A stretch of DNA of 64,000 nt from Ophioderma brevispina (GCA_023653785.1 JAMKCH010011864.1:49727-113726), one strand, 5' to 3'. Counted from the stretch's first letter, positions 32,476-43,800 are shown. Numbers and translations: made by a program. The notes: a model not told the origin generated them from the letters alone.

Positions 32476-34137
32476 AGGCCGCTTTATTAACTTAAACCAA
32501 ATGAAACAACATATTGATTGTATGAGTAATAATTGTGTTCACCGCTATTGACATACAGGGTTATTCAAAAAGATTTACACTCATTTTGATTGTTTTGTTT
32601 TCTGCACCAGTGAAAAATCTATCAAGGTTTTGACTATTATAATAAAACAAGGTTATTTCACCTACTAGAGAAAGGTTGAAGCTTGACTTTTGAAGTTATG
32701 ATAAGTATAACCCATAAGTACCCATTTTTGACCTTTTCCATGGAATCACTATTGTGTAATATGTCCAAAGAGACTTTGGATGAGTCTACACAAGTACATC
32801 ATGACATTCTTTGCTTTGATGCCTCTGTGTAAACCTTCAAATATCAAGAATTAAGTCAAACTATTGCATTATTCGGAAACCAATAACAAATTATGAAATT
32901 CTATACCCAAACTATGAAACATTATTTCACTAAATGTTTAAAATTGTTCACAATATCTTTTCGTGGAAACTTGAAATATGTAGGCAATCCTATGGTTTTA
33001 TCTAAGTCAAAGCGTTTCAATTACATTGCATCATGAAATAGCACTAACCAGGGGCGTAACAGAGATCAATGTCCGGGTAGGGGGCAAGCTCATAATTTTC
33101 CCGGTGTGTATAATTTTGGCCTGCCTGTTACAAATATGAGACTTTCACTTCCTTCCCATACTCGTTTCGCTCGCCAGTTGACCCACATTTTGTCACTAAC
33201 GCCTTCAAAAATCTGATGGGGGGAGCCACTTGGGGAATCAATATTTGAACATCATACGCGTTCAACGTCCATCCTTCTTTCCCCTTGCATCTAAAAGCTT
33301 CCTTCTCTCCTCTCTTTTCTTTACTCCTTTTCTGCTTTTCCTTTTCACATTTTCCTGGTTTCACGGTACTTAAGCCGATTGTCCCGGTCAGACCGAGGGA
33401 GGGGCAATCCCCAGTACGAAATATTGTCAACAACAGTTGGGATTAGGTAATGGATACTTTAGAAAAGAACAAAGGTTATTAAGCATTTTGATAAGTGGAA
33501 CTTAATGACCTTGCTGCTGTGGACGTTAAGAATTGTACAACCGTGTTCAATATTACGTAATCGTGATTCTAAATTGAAAAAAATGGCGTAAATTGAAAGC
33601 AGTGTTTGAAAATTCTCAAGACTGGAAAAGATCGAAATGCATTGTGGGAAAATGGATGCGTGTTCACTTTTCGTGTCTGCGAGCACCGAAGTACCGATAA
33701 AAATATTTAATTTTCTCGCTTAGTTGTATAGGTTCAGACCCAATTACGATACACATTCAAAACAAAACAAAGTAACGGAGTCTCTAATGCAATAACATAT
33801 ATATAGAACCCCTTTCTTTTCCGAAGATATTTGAGATTTAGTTTCATTTACACACATTCTCTATGGGGACTGATGACGTCAGTCTCTCACGCAGTGAGAC
33901 AGACTACACCGTGAGAAAATACTTTCCGGGCCGCCGTAGTTCAACATGTTCAATACGGCGACTTTCCGGTAATGTACAATATCTACAATATGGAAAAGGT
34001 AAACTTTCGATTTTTTTCACCAATGACAGGGGATATAAGGAGCTATTCTTTTCATGTATAAAAAATCAACTTCTAAACTTGTTATTTTTTTCTAAAATTG
34101 GGTGTAAATATGTTTGACTCATCAAAATCAGACTATA
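32476..34137. other. No gene identified
   Basis: Near 32563 the text TACAGGGTTATTCAAAAAG resembles a mariner-type terminus, but no partner end was found. The plus open frame at 33863-34117 begins in a locally GC-richer patch (CCGGGCCGCCGTAG) and passes through GGAAAAGGTAAACT, which could be a splice donor; without any recognisable protein motif I do not call an exon. The minus frame 33128-33433 is charged and low-complexity. Confidence 0.4.
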
Positions 34138-34400
34138 TTAGCCAATATCCAAATGAGCTGATTAATATACCATCAACAGTTTGCATGGGTAATACTTGCG
34201 TCCACCACTACCCACGTACAAGCCAAGAGTCATCAAACTCGAACTTTGTATTCTGGTCAAGGTTCACCTTATTGTTATTATGCAATACAAAAAAATATGG
34301 AAATGAGCTCATTAATATGCATGTACCATCAACAAATAATACTTGTGTAATAATACTTGTGTCCACCACTACCCACATACCAAGTGTCATCATATTCGGC
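34138..34400 (+). repeat. Two-copy tandem duplication, ~160-bp unit
   Basis: Blocks AAATGAGCT(G/C)ATTAATAT, ACCATCAACA, AATACTTG(C/T)GTCCACCACT and ACCCAC(G/A)TAC occur in the same order at about 34150-34230 and 34305-34385. The second copy has an internal repeat of TAATACTTGTGT. No coding motif; the overlapping open frames are not genes. Confidence 0.75.
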
Positions 34401-34889
34401 CTTAAGACGTGGTAAGAGTGACATTGTTTGAGGAAAGACAAGTGCGAAAGTACTGATCAATAATATTTATTTTAGTTTATGAAAACCACTTAAGTGGAAA
34501 AGATTTTACATGTTACAAGTGCCATGCACTTGTTCAATGGGTCCTATAGTATATCTAGTAACTCCCTAGTTTGATAATATAGGGTTGAATAGATAATTAT
34601 CATTTATGGCGACGCCATCTTGGATTTATCAAAATGCTCAAGGATGCCTAGGTGGCAACCGGCAGATTCTTATTCTACACACCCTAATCTATCATTTTCA
34701 GCAAAAAAAATGTGTCCATAATCAACTTTACGGTCAGGCCAGAACTTGGACCATATCTCCCTGACTATAGGGCCAGTGAAGGTTGCAGAGCCAAATATAT
34801 TTTTTTTTGCTATTGCTGTGTATATGGACTAGAATTTTGATGCAGCATTTTGATGCAGCATTGTAGTCGGGAGCCGACCTCATTGAACA

Positions 34890-34975
34890 ATAATATAATA
34901 AGAATAAGAAATGCATTTATATGGGGCTCTTGGGGCTCTAAAGAGAATAACACGGCGCCTTACAACAAATCAGAG
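34890..34975 (-). repeat. SINE 3'-tail fragment
   Basis: On the minus strand it reads GGCGCCGTGTTATTCTC, then AGCCCCATATAAATGC and ends in TTATT repeats, matching the tail of the SINE at 12241 (GCGCTTTATAAATGC with TTA repeats). The tRNA-like head is missing. Confidence 0.65.
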
Positions 34976-34979
34976 GCAT

Positions 34980-35096
34980 GGCAGGGGGCACACGGGCCAG
35001 CAGATCACCAATTAATATGGGTGTAAGGCTGGCGCTTCCAAACTCAGGGGCATTCGGTAAAAGAGGACATGCAAAAAAATGGTATTTGGGTGAGAG
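34980..35096 (+). repeat. Interspersed repeat family A, copy 3, left part
   Basis: ATATGGGTGTAAGGCTGGCG, CCAAACTCAGGGGCATTCGG and ATTTGGGTGAGAG parallel copy 1 (ATATGAGTGGAAGGCTGGCC, CCAAGCCCAGGAGCATTCGG, TTTGGGTGAGAG). It stops at 35096, exactly where a solo LTR begins, and resumes at 36258. Confidence 0.8.
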
Positions 35097-36257
35097 TGTT
35101 ACGGTCACCTTGACCAAGGCCAAAACCACCTCAAAACTACGGATTCAAACTCCTGAAAAACTAGACAATACACTGTGAACTTGATTACAAATTTTAAAAC
35201 AAAGTATTTATTTTAATTGTGTGTTTAAATCAATCTCATTCAAACATTGATTAGGTATCAATAATCAAAGATTTATCTATAATAAAGTTGTTAATTTATG
35301 AACTACTAATCTTACTACCTGGTGTGTGCCGCGACGCGGGCTGCAGCAAGATTACTATAAAGATGCAGAACTTACAAACAGTCCTGGCGAATATTCCAGC
35401 GTAAAACTTCACTTTCCAGTAGTGGGACGTGTCCACGGTCGACTTGTCCTTACTGAAGAAAACCAGCTCCTAATGACTCCCGATGCTCGGAGGTCGACTA
35501 AATATAAAGTCCAAAAGTGCTGTAGCTTTTTTATCCTTGGATAACTCAGAGGCCACGAAAAACAGAAACCGAAGACGGCTACACAATCAGACAAAACTAC
35601 TGGAGCTGAGACTATGACAATGTCCACTACAGAAGACTATATTTGACTGCGATTACTGTCGCTGTCAACTTGGAAACTCTGCTAATAACTTGGAGCACGA
35701 TGTTGTAATACTCTGCTAATAACTTGGAGCACGATGGTATTAAACTCTCCTTGGAGTAATGATGTTGTGATACTCTGCTAATAACTTGGAGCAAGATGTT
35801 AAGAAATTCTCCTTCATCTTCTCTCACCAGGGCATTATATATCCTCTCAAACAATTCTAGAAGGATCTAGTCCTCTCTATATGAGTCATGTGCTAAATAT
35901 AGTCCATTACATCATAAGTCTGGAAATGCCTCTACCATTCCACATGTACTGTATAGATTTGGGATCTCATAGCAGCTACTCACTCACTGTGTAATTATAC
36001 AGCAGTGCGCCACCTATGGCCAGACACATATCACCTTGAGTTAGGCTAGTCTGATCTCCTAGTCTCAAGTAAACTCCAGAACATTCTCCGCGGTTCTCTT
36101 GAATTCTAATTGCTACATACACACCAGTTATGCACACAAACCAGGTATATTTATATCATGTTACTTAGATTAATTTATAATATTTTATGTGCTAATTTAT
36201 GACTTAATCTTACTCAAAGTAAAATAAATCATTGCTAATTCTTGGGGGCCTGTAACT
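35097..36257. mobile_element. Solo LTR, family 2, inside a family A repeat
   Basis: This 1,161-bp insertion begins TGTTACGGTCACC and ends GGCCTGTAACT. The 6-bp ends TGTTAC/GTAAC(T) are inverted repeats, with the final A apparently mutated to T. It is flanked by AGAG at 35093-35096 and 36258-36261, and copy 1 of family A shows the uninterrupted GGTGAGAGACAGCC. So the boundaries and 4-bp duplication are well defined. It carries no retroviral-type coding sequence. A short internal array (ACTCTGCTAATAACTTGGAG at about 35676, 35710 and 35772) is part of it. It does not resemble the family 1 LTR beyond the TGTTA start. Confidence 0.8.
35676..35800 (+). repeat. Three copies of a ~25-bp motif inside the solo LTR
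   Basis: ACTCTGCTAATAACTTGGAG followed by CA(C/A)GATG occurs three times, spaced 34 and 62 bp, with partial copies between. Short repeats of this kind are common in LTR U3 regions. Confidence 0.85.
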
Positions 36258-36490
36258 AGAGACAGCTAAAGTGCCCAAAAATTGGGGTTTTCGGGTGGCA
36301 ACATTGCTACATTTTCAACAAAATTAATTTGGTCTTTGGGTGAAATATTTGCAAAATTTTCTTTAAAAATACGGGTCTTTGGGTTACAGTGGTAAAATTT
36401 CCACAAAATATTGGGTCTTTGGGTGATAAAGATGCTGAAAATAGGGGTCTTAACAGCTTTCATACGCGTCACATACAAAGTGGGAGTGCC
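36258..36490 (+). repeat. Interspersed repeat family A, copy 3, right part
   Basis: It continues from AGAGACAGC through AAATTGGGGTTTTCGGGTGG and repeated GGGTCTTTGGGTGA blocks to TACAAAGTGGGAGTGCC, the same right boundary as copy 1. Confidence 0.85.
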
Positions 36491-37339
36491 TCAGTGCTAG
36501 CTTCACATGTCATGCATAGTGTCTTCAAAAGGACATAAAATGATTGCATAGGGTCGCATTTCTTGTTCCTACATAAACCAAACATATCATATTCTCAATA
36601 TCAATGAACAAGTTAATGCTAATTGACCATAAATGAGAAGAAATTATAATTTTTTCCAGGAAATTCCCGGCAATTTTGACGAAAATTGCATTTGTTTTGA
36701 TATGGCCCAATCAACAAATCAAGTAATGTTACTCTAGATACGATGGAAAGGCCATGGGTGTCTATAAACTTACTGATATTGTTTCGCAATACGATTCGGA
36801 CAATTAGATCGAAAAAAGTGGTAAAAATTGATGGCTTGAAATCATTTTGCGGCTAAAAACAGATCTGTTGTCATGACTAGATGATTTTCGGGGAGTTATT
36901 TTCATATAAAACGAATGGATTAACACTAGCAAATCTGCATATCACAGCCATCAAGGTTGTTGAAACATGATTCCATACAAAATTATGTGCAAGTGAATTT
37001 AGGGTTAGAATTTTAAATAACTTTTTTTTGCAAAACTATGATGTCATCAAGCACTAGGCAGTTTCATAATGCTTCGTTCCGGGTTAAATTTGGGTGAAAA
37101 TGGTTTGAAAATGGTTTCGGTTTGATCCTACGATAGTCTTATAACTAGTTCAAGGTACCCTTCAAATGTGGTTTACTTCTGACCCGGGGGAATAGTTTGG
37201 GTCATCTTGAGCAATTCTGTGACATTTCTCAGTGAATTTGTCTTCTAAGATGGTTACTGAACAAATTTAGCGGGGGTTCCCCTCGTGAAAATGTGAGTGG
37301 AATTTGCGTTTTATGAAATAGTTGTTGGATGTTTTAGGC
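36491..37339. other. No gene seen
   Basis: AT-rich sequence with no recognised coding, RNA or repeat features. Confidence 0.5.
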
Positions 37340-37575
37340 ATTTCACTTCTTGAATAATTTTACATAAACACACCTACATGTTGTTCGAGAGAGTACTTGT
37401 CTTCACCAATATTGTATTTTAAAAATAAAGGTTGGGAATGACTTATATAATGACTATTAGAAAGTGTACTTATTGCCCATTTTTTTAAGCTTGCAGAGTT
37501 TATTAAACTTTTTTTTAAATAGGAAATACACAGTCGGTTTATTCCAGTTTGTCTTGTTCGTCCTGACAAGTTATT
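37340..37575 (-). pseudogene. LINE fragment, C-terminal part of RT ORF (split by another LINE)
   Basis: The minus frame contains LSNSHYISHSQPLFLKYNI and EQHVGVFM. This matches the block after the RT domain in Jockey/CR1-type LINEs, where ITNSxYxAHTxPLF-LNI(L) and F-x-GVFMY are conserved. It is the continuation of the 37990-38560 segment, the two being separated by about 415 bp of a different element. Confidence 0.75.
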
Positions 37576-37589
37576 TGTCGGTACGTTAG

Positions 37590-37977
37590 TCGTATGACAT
37601 TGCTATATATGTACGCGTGAGTGCACGTCTATGTTTTGTCTGTTTTATATCCAGGACCATTTTTCAATTATATAAGCTCATACAATATAGAATTTCTATT
37701 AATATTATTAATACACTTTAATGCAATATATTTATTGTATTTTTGTATTTTCATATTATATGTAGATTTCCTGGTAAATATTTGTACAGCCACCCTATTC
37801 CATAGCTATTACTGTAACCTATTGTTTCAAGGCCACTGCAACTCCACGCTATGCGTTTAGCATTGTCCACATCTCAAACACCATTATTGTTCATCATGCA
37901 TGATTATATTGTATAATTTTATGATTGTCTATTCGATGTTGAGATGAAATAAATTTGATTGATTGATTGATTTGCTA
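37590..37977 (+). mobile_element. LINE 3' end with (TTGA)n tail, inserted into the minus-strand LINE
   Basis: The segment ends GATGAAATAAATTTGATTGA and continues as GATT repeats to 37977: a polyadenylation-like AATAAA followed by a tetranucleotide tail, typical of 5'-truncated LINE insertions of the Jockey/CR1 superfamily. The body is AT-rich 3' UTR-like sequence without a recognised ORF. It separates LINE blocks that are contiguous in related elements. No clear target duplication was assigned. Confidence 0.6.
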
Positions 37978-37989
37978 TATAAGAAGACA

Positions 37990-38560
37990 CCATAAAAATT
38001 ATGTATTACCCCATATGAGTATTCCATAATTGACATAAGACAAAATGAAAGAACAATAGTATGTAATATACGATCCGGAATTTTTGGTTTATTTTGTTCA
38101 TGATTCCAATATTTCTCGACAGTGTTTTAGAAACGCATCTATGTTTCCAGGTAAGGTTGTTATTTATTAAGATACCTAGAAATTTGATATATTTCACTCT
38201 TTACAGTATTGTATTATCTAAGTTGACATTAAAATCTGGTTTTACTTTAACTGATGTCATGTGGGGCGTACCAAATACCTTGTAATTTGTTTTTGATAAA
38301 TCTAAGAATAAACAATTGTTGTTTCATTTTCCTCAACTACAGTATTAATTTTATCCACCAAATCAATAATGTCCATATAGGTAGAATGATTGGACCGAAA
38401 CCCAAATTGCCTGTCATTAAGGATTTCAAGAGTGCTTATGTAGTCAATACAGCTATCCAATACAAGTCTTTCTACATTAGGATTTGCAGAAAAACGTTGT
38501 TTTGTACTACTTTATATAATAGTCTTACGCCTTGTTACATATAGATGATCTACCATTACT
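37990..38560 (-). pseudogene. LINE fragment: reverse transcriptase core with internal deletion
   Basis: The minus strand reads LNDRQFGFRSNHSTYMDIID then LVDKIN, the RT-2/RT-3 region (QFGFRxxHST) of Jockey/CR1-class LINE RTs. Further on come KYIKFLGILINNNLTWKHR, the FLGxxID/NxxLTW block after the catalytic core, and RNIGIMNKI. The segment between them that should hold the FADD catalytic motif is missing, replaced by an abrupt junction around 38280-38320. Stops and frameshifts confirm decay. The element continues at 37340-37575 beyond an inserted LINE end. Confidence 0.85.
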
Positions 38561-38651
38561 TCATTTTCGGTAAAATATTTGACATGTTATCCAAATCCAT
38601 ATTATTGACAAAAAATGTCATTACCATCAATAACTTATTTCACTAAAAAAT

Positions 38652-38894
38652 AAGTGGCGGCGCCAGAGGGGGCACGGGGCGATTGCTCCCACCCCCTTTT
38701 GTTTCCCTCCAGTTCTCCCCTGGCCAGAAGAAATATTACCAATTTGTGGCAAAATCAGTGATTTGGGGCAAGAAAACCACCAAATTATGGCAAAAATGGG
38801 TGATTTTAAGCAAAAATTGGTTAAGCATCTTAAAATTGTCCTCAAAAAATTTAACTCTTCCCTCCTCTCCCAAATATCAAGCGCGCCGCCACTG
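38652..38894. mobile_element. 243-bp hAT-type MITE with 8-bp target duplication
   Basis: The termini (C/A)AGTGGCGGCGCC and GGCGCGCCGCCACTG are inverted repeats (CAGTGGCGGCGC type, common in hAT elements). The flanks are TAAAAAAT (38644-38651) and TAAAAAAG (38895-38902), an 8-bp duplication with one mismatch, as hAT transposition produces. The interior is A/G-rich without a transposase; open frames on both strands across it are incidental. Confidence 0.85.
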
Positions 38895-38914
38895 TAAAAA
38901 AGCAACACCATCAA

Positions 38915-39748
38915 TCAATCAATCCATGGAGACAATGAAGCAATTATCATCAGGAGTGTCCGACTGGGAGATACAATTTCACCAGGATTCTTTTGGCAGA
39001 GAATTATCGTACGTGGTAAGAAACTAGCTACCTACGATTTATCGTATTGTTATTATCTCTGAGACTGCAGAGGAACTAGAAAAATGATAGAAGATCTTGA
39101 TACGGAGACAAAAAAGTAGGATTGATAATGGAAAAAACAAGGCCATGTTTAATATGCATGGTGACAACAAAGTACAATAAGATATCTATTTAGAACAGCT
39201 AATCTGGCCAGATGGAAATCAAAATCAGGAAATCAAGGGGAAATTAAAAACAGGGTGGGCAGCTTTCAGCAGACACAAAGATATTCTAATGGAAAAGAAA
39301 ATACCAATTTGCTTGAAAAGAAAACTCTTTAATCAGTGTGTTTTGCCAGCCATCGCATACGGAAGTGAAACCTGGTGCCTGAGAAAGGAAATGGAAAAGA
39401 GAATCCAAACAACCCAAAGAAGTATAAAAAAGATGATGCTGGGATTCACAAGAAGAGACCATAAAACAAGCAAATGGATAAGGAAACAAACTAAAATAAC
39501 CAATGCAGTAGTAATGGCAAAAAGAATGAAATGGACATCTAGGAAGAATGACAGAAGAGATGGAACCAGATTACATCAGAATGGCAACCACAGAATGGGA
39601 AAAGGAAACAAGGTAGACAATATGGAAGATGGCACGATGAGATTGTAAGGCATATAAGAACTACAGCGTGGCAGAGACATACACTCAACCGCAACACAAA
39701 AAATAGTTTGAGAGAGGCCTTTGCTCAAAAGTGGAACGATATGGGCGG

Positions 39749-39804
<56 letters not shown>

Positions 39805-39820
39805 GATGATGATGATGATC
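38915..39820 (+). pseudogene. RTE-type LINE, 3' portion of RT ORF
   Basis: The plus strand contains, in order: the RQGDTISP-like block (about 38955-38990, read across a frameshift), MIEDLDTETKKVGL (39084-39125), KRKLFNQCVLPAIAYGSETW (39313-39372), and TTQRSIKKMMLGFTRRDHKT with SKWIRKQTKI (39407-39500). Then come a WHDEI/GTAW-like block in another frame, and a terminal stretch resembling RTE tails before a (GAT)n repeat. The FADD catalytic region between the first two blocks is deleted. The longest open piece is 39289-39648. The block order and the GAT tail are characteristic of RTE-clade LINEs. It is dead. Confidence 0.85.
39751..39819 (+). repeat. (GAT)n microsatellite tail of the RTE LINE
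   Basis: About 22 GAT units with one GAA interruption directly follow the LINE's coding end. RTE elements end in short tandem repeats made at insertion, so this is part of the element. Confidence 0.9.
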
Positions 39821-39984
39821 TTTTATAATCTTTTATAACCATTTAACAACTCCTATGAACCCAATCAGGGAGATACTTAGCCAAACTCCCGATCTCGAAA
39901 ATCAAACGGGTGAAATCGAACTTGTTTTTAATTTGTGTATCTGGAACGTAAACCACAGATACAATTAAAATCAACCGCAAACAA

Positions 39985-40375
39985 CTGAAGTAGCTGAAAT
40001 GAAACAGATTAACGATAACTTGAGTGCTTCTAAAAAATAAAGTCAATAGTAAAAAAACCATCCAAACAACATTGGTTCAAGGGTATTAAAGGTATTAATT
40101 CATATACTGTGCAAACTTGTTAATTTCTACAAGATTGCTATTTTCCGTATTTTCCAGAGTGAAGACAACTTGAGTGAGTTTGCTTCTAAAAAATAAATAT
40201 TTGTTAAATAATTGTCGATCGGAATAAATAATATTGCTGTTGACAAAGTTAATAGTGAAAACAATCACCCAAACAGCTTGGTTCAAAGTTATTTAAAGAT
40301 ATTCCTGTATATACTGTGCAAACTTGTTAATTTCTACAAGATTTTTATATTCCATATTTTCCATAACTTTGTATA
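39985..40375 (+). repeat. Two-copy tandem duplication, ~190-220-bp unit
   Basis: Blocks ACTTGAGTG, GCTTCTAAAAAATAAA, CAAACA(A/G)C, TTGGTTCAA, ATACTGTGCAAACTTGTTAA and TTTCTACAAGATT occur in the same order in both halves (first half to about 40160, second to 40375). The second unit carries a ~60-bp insertion. Confidence 0.8.
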
Positions 40376-40689
40376 ATTAAGTACTTTGTCTAATTAATTA
40401 CAATACACACACCAAAAGCTACTCCTATGTGGCTATCATGCTTATGCATAAAACACTGAACGCGTAATTGGGGTTACTTTTCGAAATCAGACGATGTATG
40501 CGTGTACATCGTTTAAGGTGTCGAAATCATCGAAATTTGGGTATGTTTTTTTTTTAATGAGGGGTTTCATTTCATGTGTATGAAAGAGAATAAAAAAATA
40601 TTCTTACTATTTCTGTTTTAAGTTATAGTACAGCTGATTCAAGTCAAATGGGGTGGAATTGTGTGCAATTTTACGTAAAATTTGTCACA

Positions 40690-41690
40690 GTAAGTTTGGT
40701 GAGCTGAACATTTTAGGATAGGGAGCCAAAGTTATAACGTCCTCATTTGGCCTACAGCGCCCTCTATGGTTTTTGTTCACTGTTATCCAATATAAGTCGA
40801 CGTCTCTGATCTCAACCAATCCAAATTTCGTATAGTGATAGTGTTTGGCGAGTTGAACATCATTTGGTGTTGAGCGCTCTCTTTAGTACTAACTTAATCC
40901 AAATTTGGCACAGTAATAATGTTTAAGGGTACATGTGGTCCAGTGGATTAAGCGTCCGACCTACACGCCAAAGGTTGTGAGTTCGATGCCCCTCTGTGGC
41001 CAATATGTTACGCCCTTGAGTAAGGCACTTTACTCATCTCTACCCAGGTGTATGAATGGATAAAGACATTATTCAATGTTGGGAAGGTAAAAGACTCGCT
41101 GTTAGGAGGTGTAGCGATCCCGAACAGCAACATTATATGGTGGAGTCTGGCCCAATCGTTCCGAAAGAGAGAGGGCACTCCGTTCCTCTAAACACAGGTT
41201 CCGTCCCCTTTACCTTAGCTTAACATTATATGTGAGCGAGTCTAAAATATAGTGACCTACTACGGCCTCTATAGTTTTGCTAAATTAAGTATATGAGTTA
41301 CCCAATATAGAGCAAGTGTACAGTAATAACCATCATCAAAATTGAGCATATTTATAGCAATTTTTGAACATGCCCTCTATTGGCCTATAACGCCCTCTAT
41401 GATACTGTTGAACTTACTATAGACAAGTTAACATCCTACGTCACTTCTTTTGTTGCCTGCGAATCCATTCCTGCGAATGGTTATGGCCCATCGCAATAAA
41501 ACTCTAACATATACAATTGCCCAGTGTGTAACAGTCAGGCCGACCTATTTCAAGATACCAGGCCCTAACATGTTTACAAACATTGCTGTTAACTGGTCTA
41601 TTATCCAATATATCCAATATAAAGTAAACACATCATCACAAAATTAACCCAAATTTGGTAGTAATTATGCTTGGTAAATTCGATCATTTT
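40690..41690 (+). repeat. Diverged tandem repeat (CGCCCTCTATGG family), interrupted by a SINE
   Basis: Words CGCCCTCTATG(G/A), TTATCCAATATA, CCAAATTTGG, CAGTAATAATG and GGTGAGTTGAAC-like text recur at about 40750, 40860, 41270, 41390 and 41600. The unit appears to be 100-150 bp but is heavily diverged. The SINE at 40925 sits inside it. No coding motif. Confidence 0.65.
40925..41230 (+). mobile_element. tRNA-derived SINE, copy 2
   Basis: A box TGGTCCAGTGG (40936-40946) and B box AGTTCGATGCC (40980-40990) are correctly spaced. The body carries GAGTAAGGCACTTTACTC, CACCCAGGTGTATGAATGG-like text (TACCCAGGTGTATGAATGG), and a 3' half with TGGAGTCTGGCCCAATCG and GAGGGCACTCCG. Its 3' half differs from the 12241 copy but matches 44763 and 45500, so at least two SINE subfamilies share one head. 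Confidence 0.85.
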
Positions 41691-43477
41691 AAACTTATGG
41701 TCATTAATGAATGTTTAATGAGTACCAAAATTTAATTCTTTCAGTACTTTTATATGCACACGAAATCACCTAAAAGTGTATACAGTATGTGTACGCCTTA
41801 TCACTGTTTCGGTGCATAACATACCATATCACAAATTGAAAGGCTCAACAAAATAATTGCTGGTGCTTTAAGTACGACCTATGTTAGTGAAATTTCATGA
41901 GCGTGGAGCGGCCATTTTTTGGATTTTATTTCAGGATGTGTACAGCCGAAGAAAGTTACTGCTCCGATAGATATGATTTCTTGTCACATCTTTCCGGCTT
42001 GCTGTGACTTCCCGCAGGCGTGAGACGGGCGGTGGCGGGTTGAGTACTTTATTTCTGGGACCCTCAGCCTCACCCAGGACAGCAACTATCATAACCTGAG
42101 CTAATCCCTTCTTTTGGACCACGTTCTGTTTCCATAAGGTTAGATAAACCAACGTGACTAGTCATGCACATTATATTATTCTGTAGGCCATTTGACTAAA
42201 GGCCAAAATATATTACTTGCACCTCTTGCACTTCTTAAAAGTGTGCAAGAACCATTCCACGTAAGGCTACTACTTGGTCATATTTCATCTTCAACTATGC
42301 TGATAGGTGGAATGGGATGAATGGGCGGTACACCAGTGTCCAACTCCCTAATGCAAGGCAAATTTCTTGCTAGCCACATAATATATTTCAGCTCCGATCC
42401 TCCTGCTTGTCCTTGGACATGTTACTCTAAGGAAGGCAAACACTAGCTTTACTTGTGGACTATCCCACAGAGAATGGACATGTTGTGCAACTAGTTGTAA
42501 GGCGTACTGGCAGCAGTTGAAGATGTGTAGCACTGTACAACAGTTGTATAGCCATACAGAAGACACTCTCCCAAAGGATATGGGTATTACTATGTGACGG
42601 TGTGTTCATGGTTTGAGTAAATTCCAGAGACGTGATACTGTCGACATTCTTGAATCAAAGTTAGAATATAATTTTAGGGATACCAACAATAAGTGTGGAT
42701 TTTACATATGCTAAATATATAAATTTATTACAAAAAGAGATGTTATATATTAAAAAGACACACGTTCAAGCTCCGCCACCTATGAATTAGCCTGTAGCTG
42801 CGACTGTGTTTTAACGAATATATTTTGTTTTCTTTTGCTTTTCACATCTCTGCTCCGTCATTGATATAAATCCCGTGTTGTCACTGTGGGTACATACTGA
42901 ACGCAATTATTATCAGTCGTTAGTCTGTATTTTGGAATTGGTCTACTTTTGAAGGTCCAAAAATGTGTCGGCAGAAGACAGTAAGTGTGCATGTATTGGG
43001 GGTAGGTACTGCCTTTTGCATTGTGTGAGAATTTAACTTCTGTCGACGGTTTTGGTTAGAGGGAGCAGAATTTGGGCTATAAATTGAGTATGTTATGTGT
43101 TGAAGTCTTTTAAAGGCAAAAGGCTTGTGCTGTGTTTTGGTGGAGGAAAAAGGTAGATTTTGGATTAATTCTGAGGCAAGTTATTTCAAGAAATGAAGTA
43201 CATCTAGAGACTTGCCAGTGTGGAATATTCCATGTTCATAAATGGGGGGTATCATATTGAGGAAACATATAATGAGTGTGCTCGGAGAGAGAGGGGTGAA
43301 TAAAATATAAACTATTGGGGATCTGAAGGCATTTGGGGATGATTTATAGCAGAGAGCATTTTAGATGTATAACTGAAGAAGAATATAAGTTGTTGTTTTT
43401 TTAATTGGACCAGAATGTTACCTTTTTTGCGAGATGGTTTCAACTTGCATTGTGGACTAAAGAATGTGGAAGAATCA
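41691..43477. other. No gene seen
   Basis: Mostly AT-rich with a slightly GC-richer patch near 42000-42150. Minus open frames at 41931-42152 and 42348-42566 have no recognised motif. A G-rich, A-rich stretch at 43000-43460 has no coding signal. Confidence 0.5.
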
Positions 43478-43800
43478 ATCAATCAAATCCAATACGCCAT
43501 AACACATTGTGTCAAATTATCCAAACTAATGCTGGTAAAATAGTGTAATATCACAATTTGTACATGCAGTCTTAGGTCTCATCTATTGTGTTATGGGATA
43601 TGGTGAAATAGATTAAATATTCTAATCTCATAAAGCTTATCATCCTAATTTGTGGCGTCTTAATGGTTTGCAGAAGTAATCAAATCCAATATCCATAATA
43701 CACCGTGTCAAATTATCCCGTATACACAGGCATATAGCAGAATAACAGATGTGATCATCAAAGTCCCATATTGTGTGGTGGGATATGGAGATGCATGCAT
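43478..43800 (+). repeat. Two-copy tandem duplication, ~200-bp unit
   Basis: AATCAAATCCAATA(C/T), ACA(T/C)TGTGTCAAATTATCC, AATAGTGTAATATC-like and ATTGTGTTATGGGATATGG occur near 43482-43590 and again at 43678-43780 in the same order. Confidence 0.75.

Noticed and set aside
32563..32600. Mariner-type terminus TACAGGGTTATTCAAAAAG
   Set aside because: No second terminus or transposase sequence was located within several kilobases.
33863..34117. Possible first exon with a splice donor (AAAAGGTAAACT)
   Set aside because: A single donor-like word in AT-rich DNA is not evidence, and no downstream exon could be linked.
39576..39842. Minus-strand open frame with a long Ser run
   Set aside because: It is the antisense of the RTE LINE end and its (GAT)n tail; the Ser run is the complement of GAT/ATC repeats.
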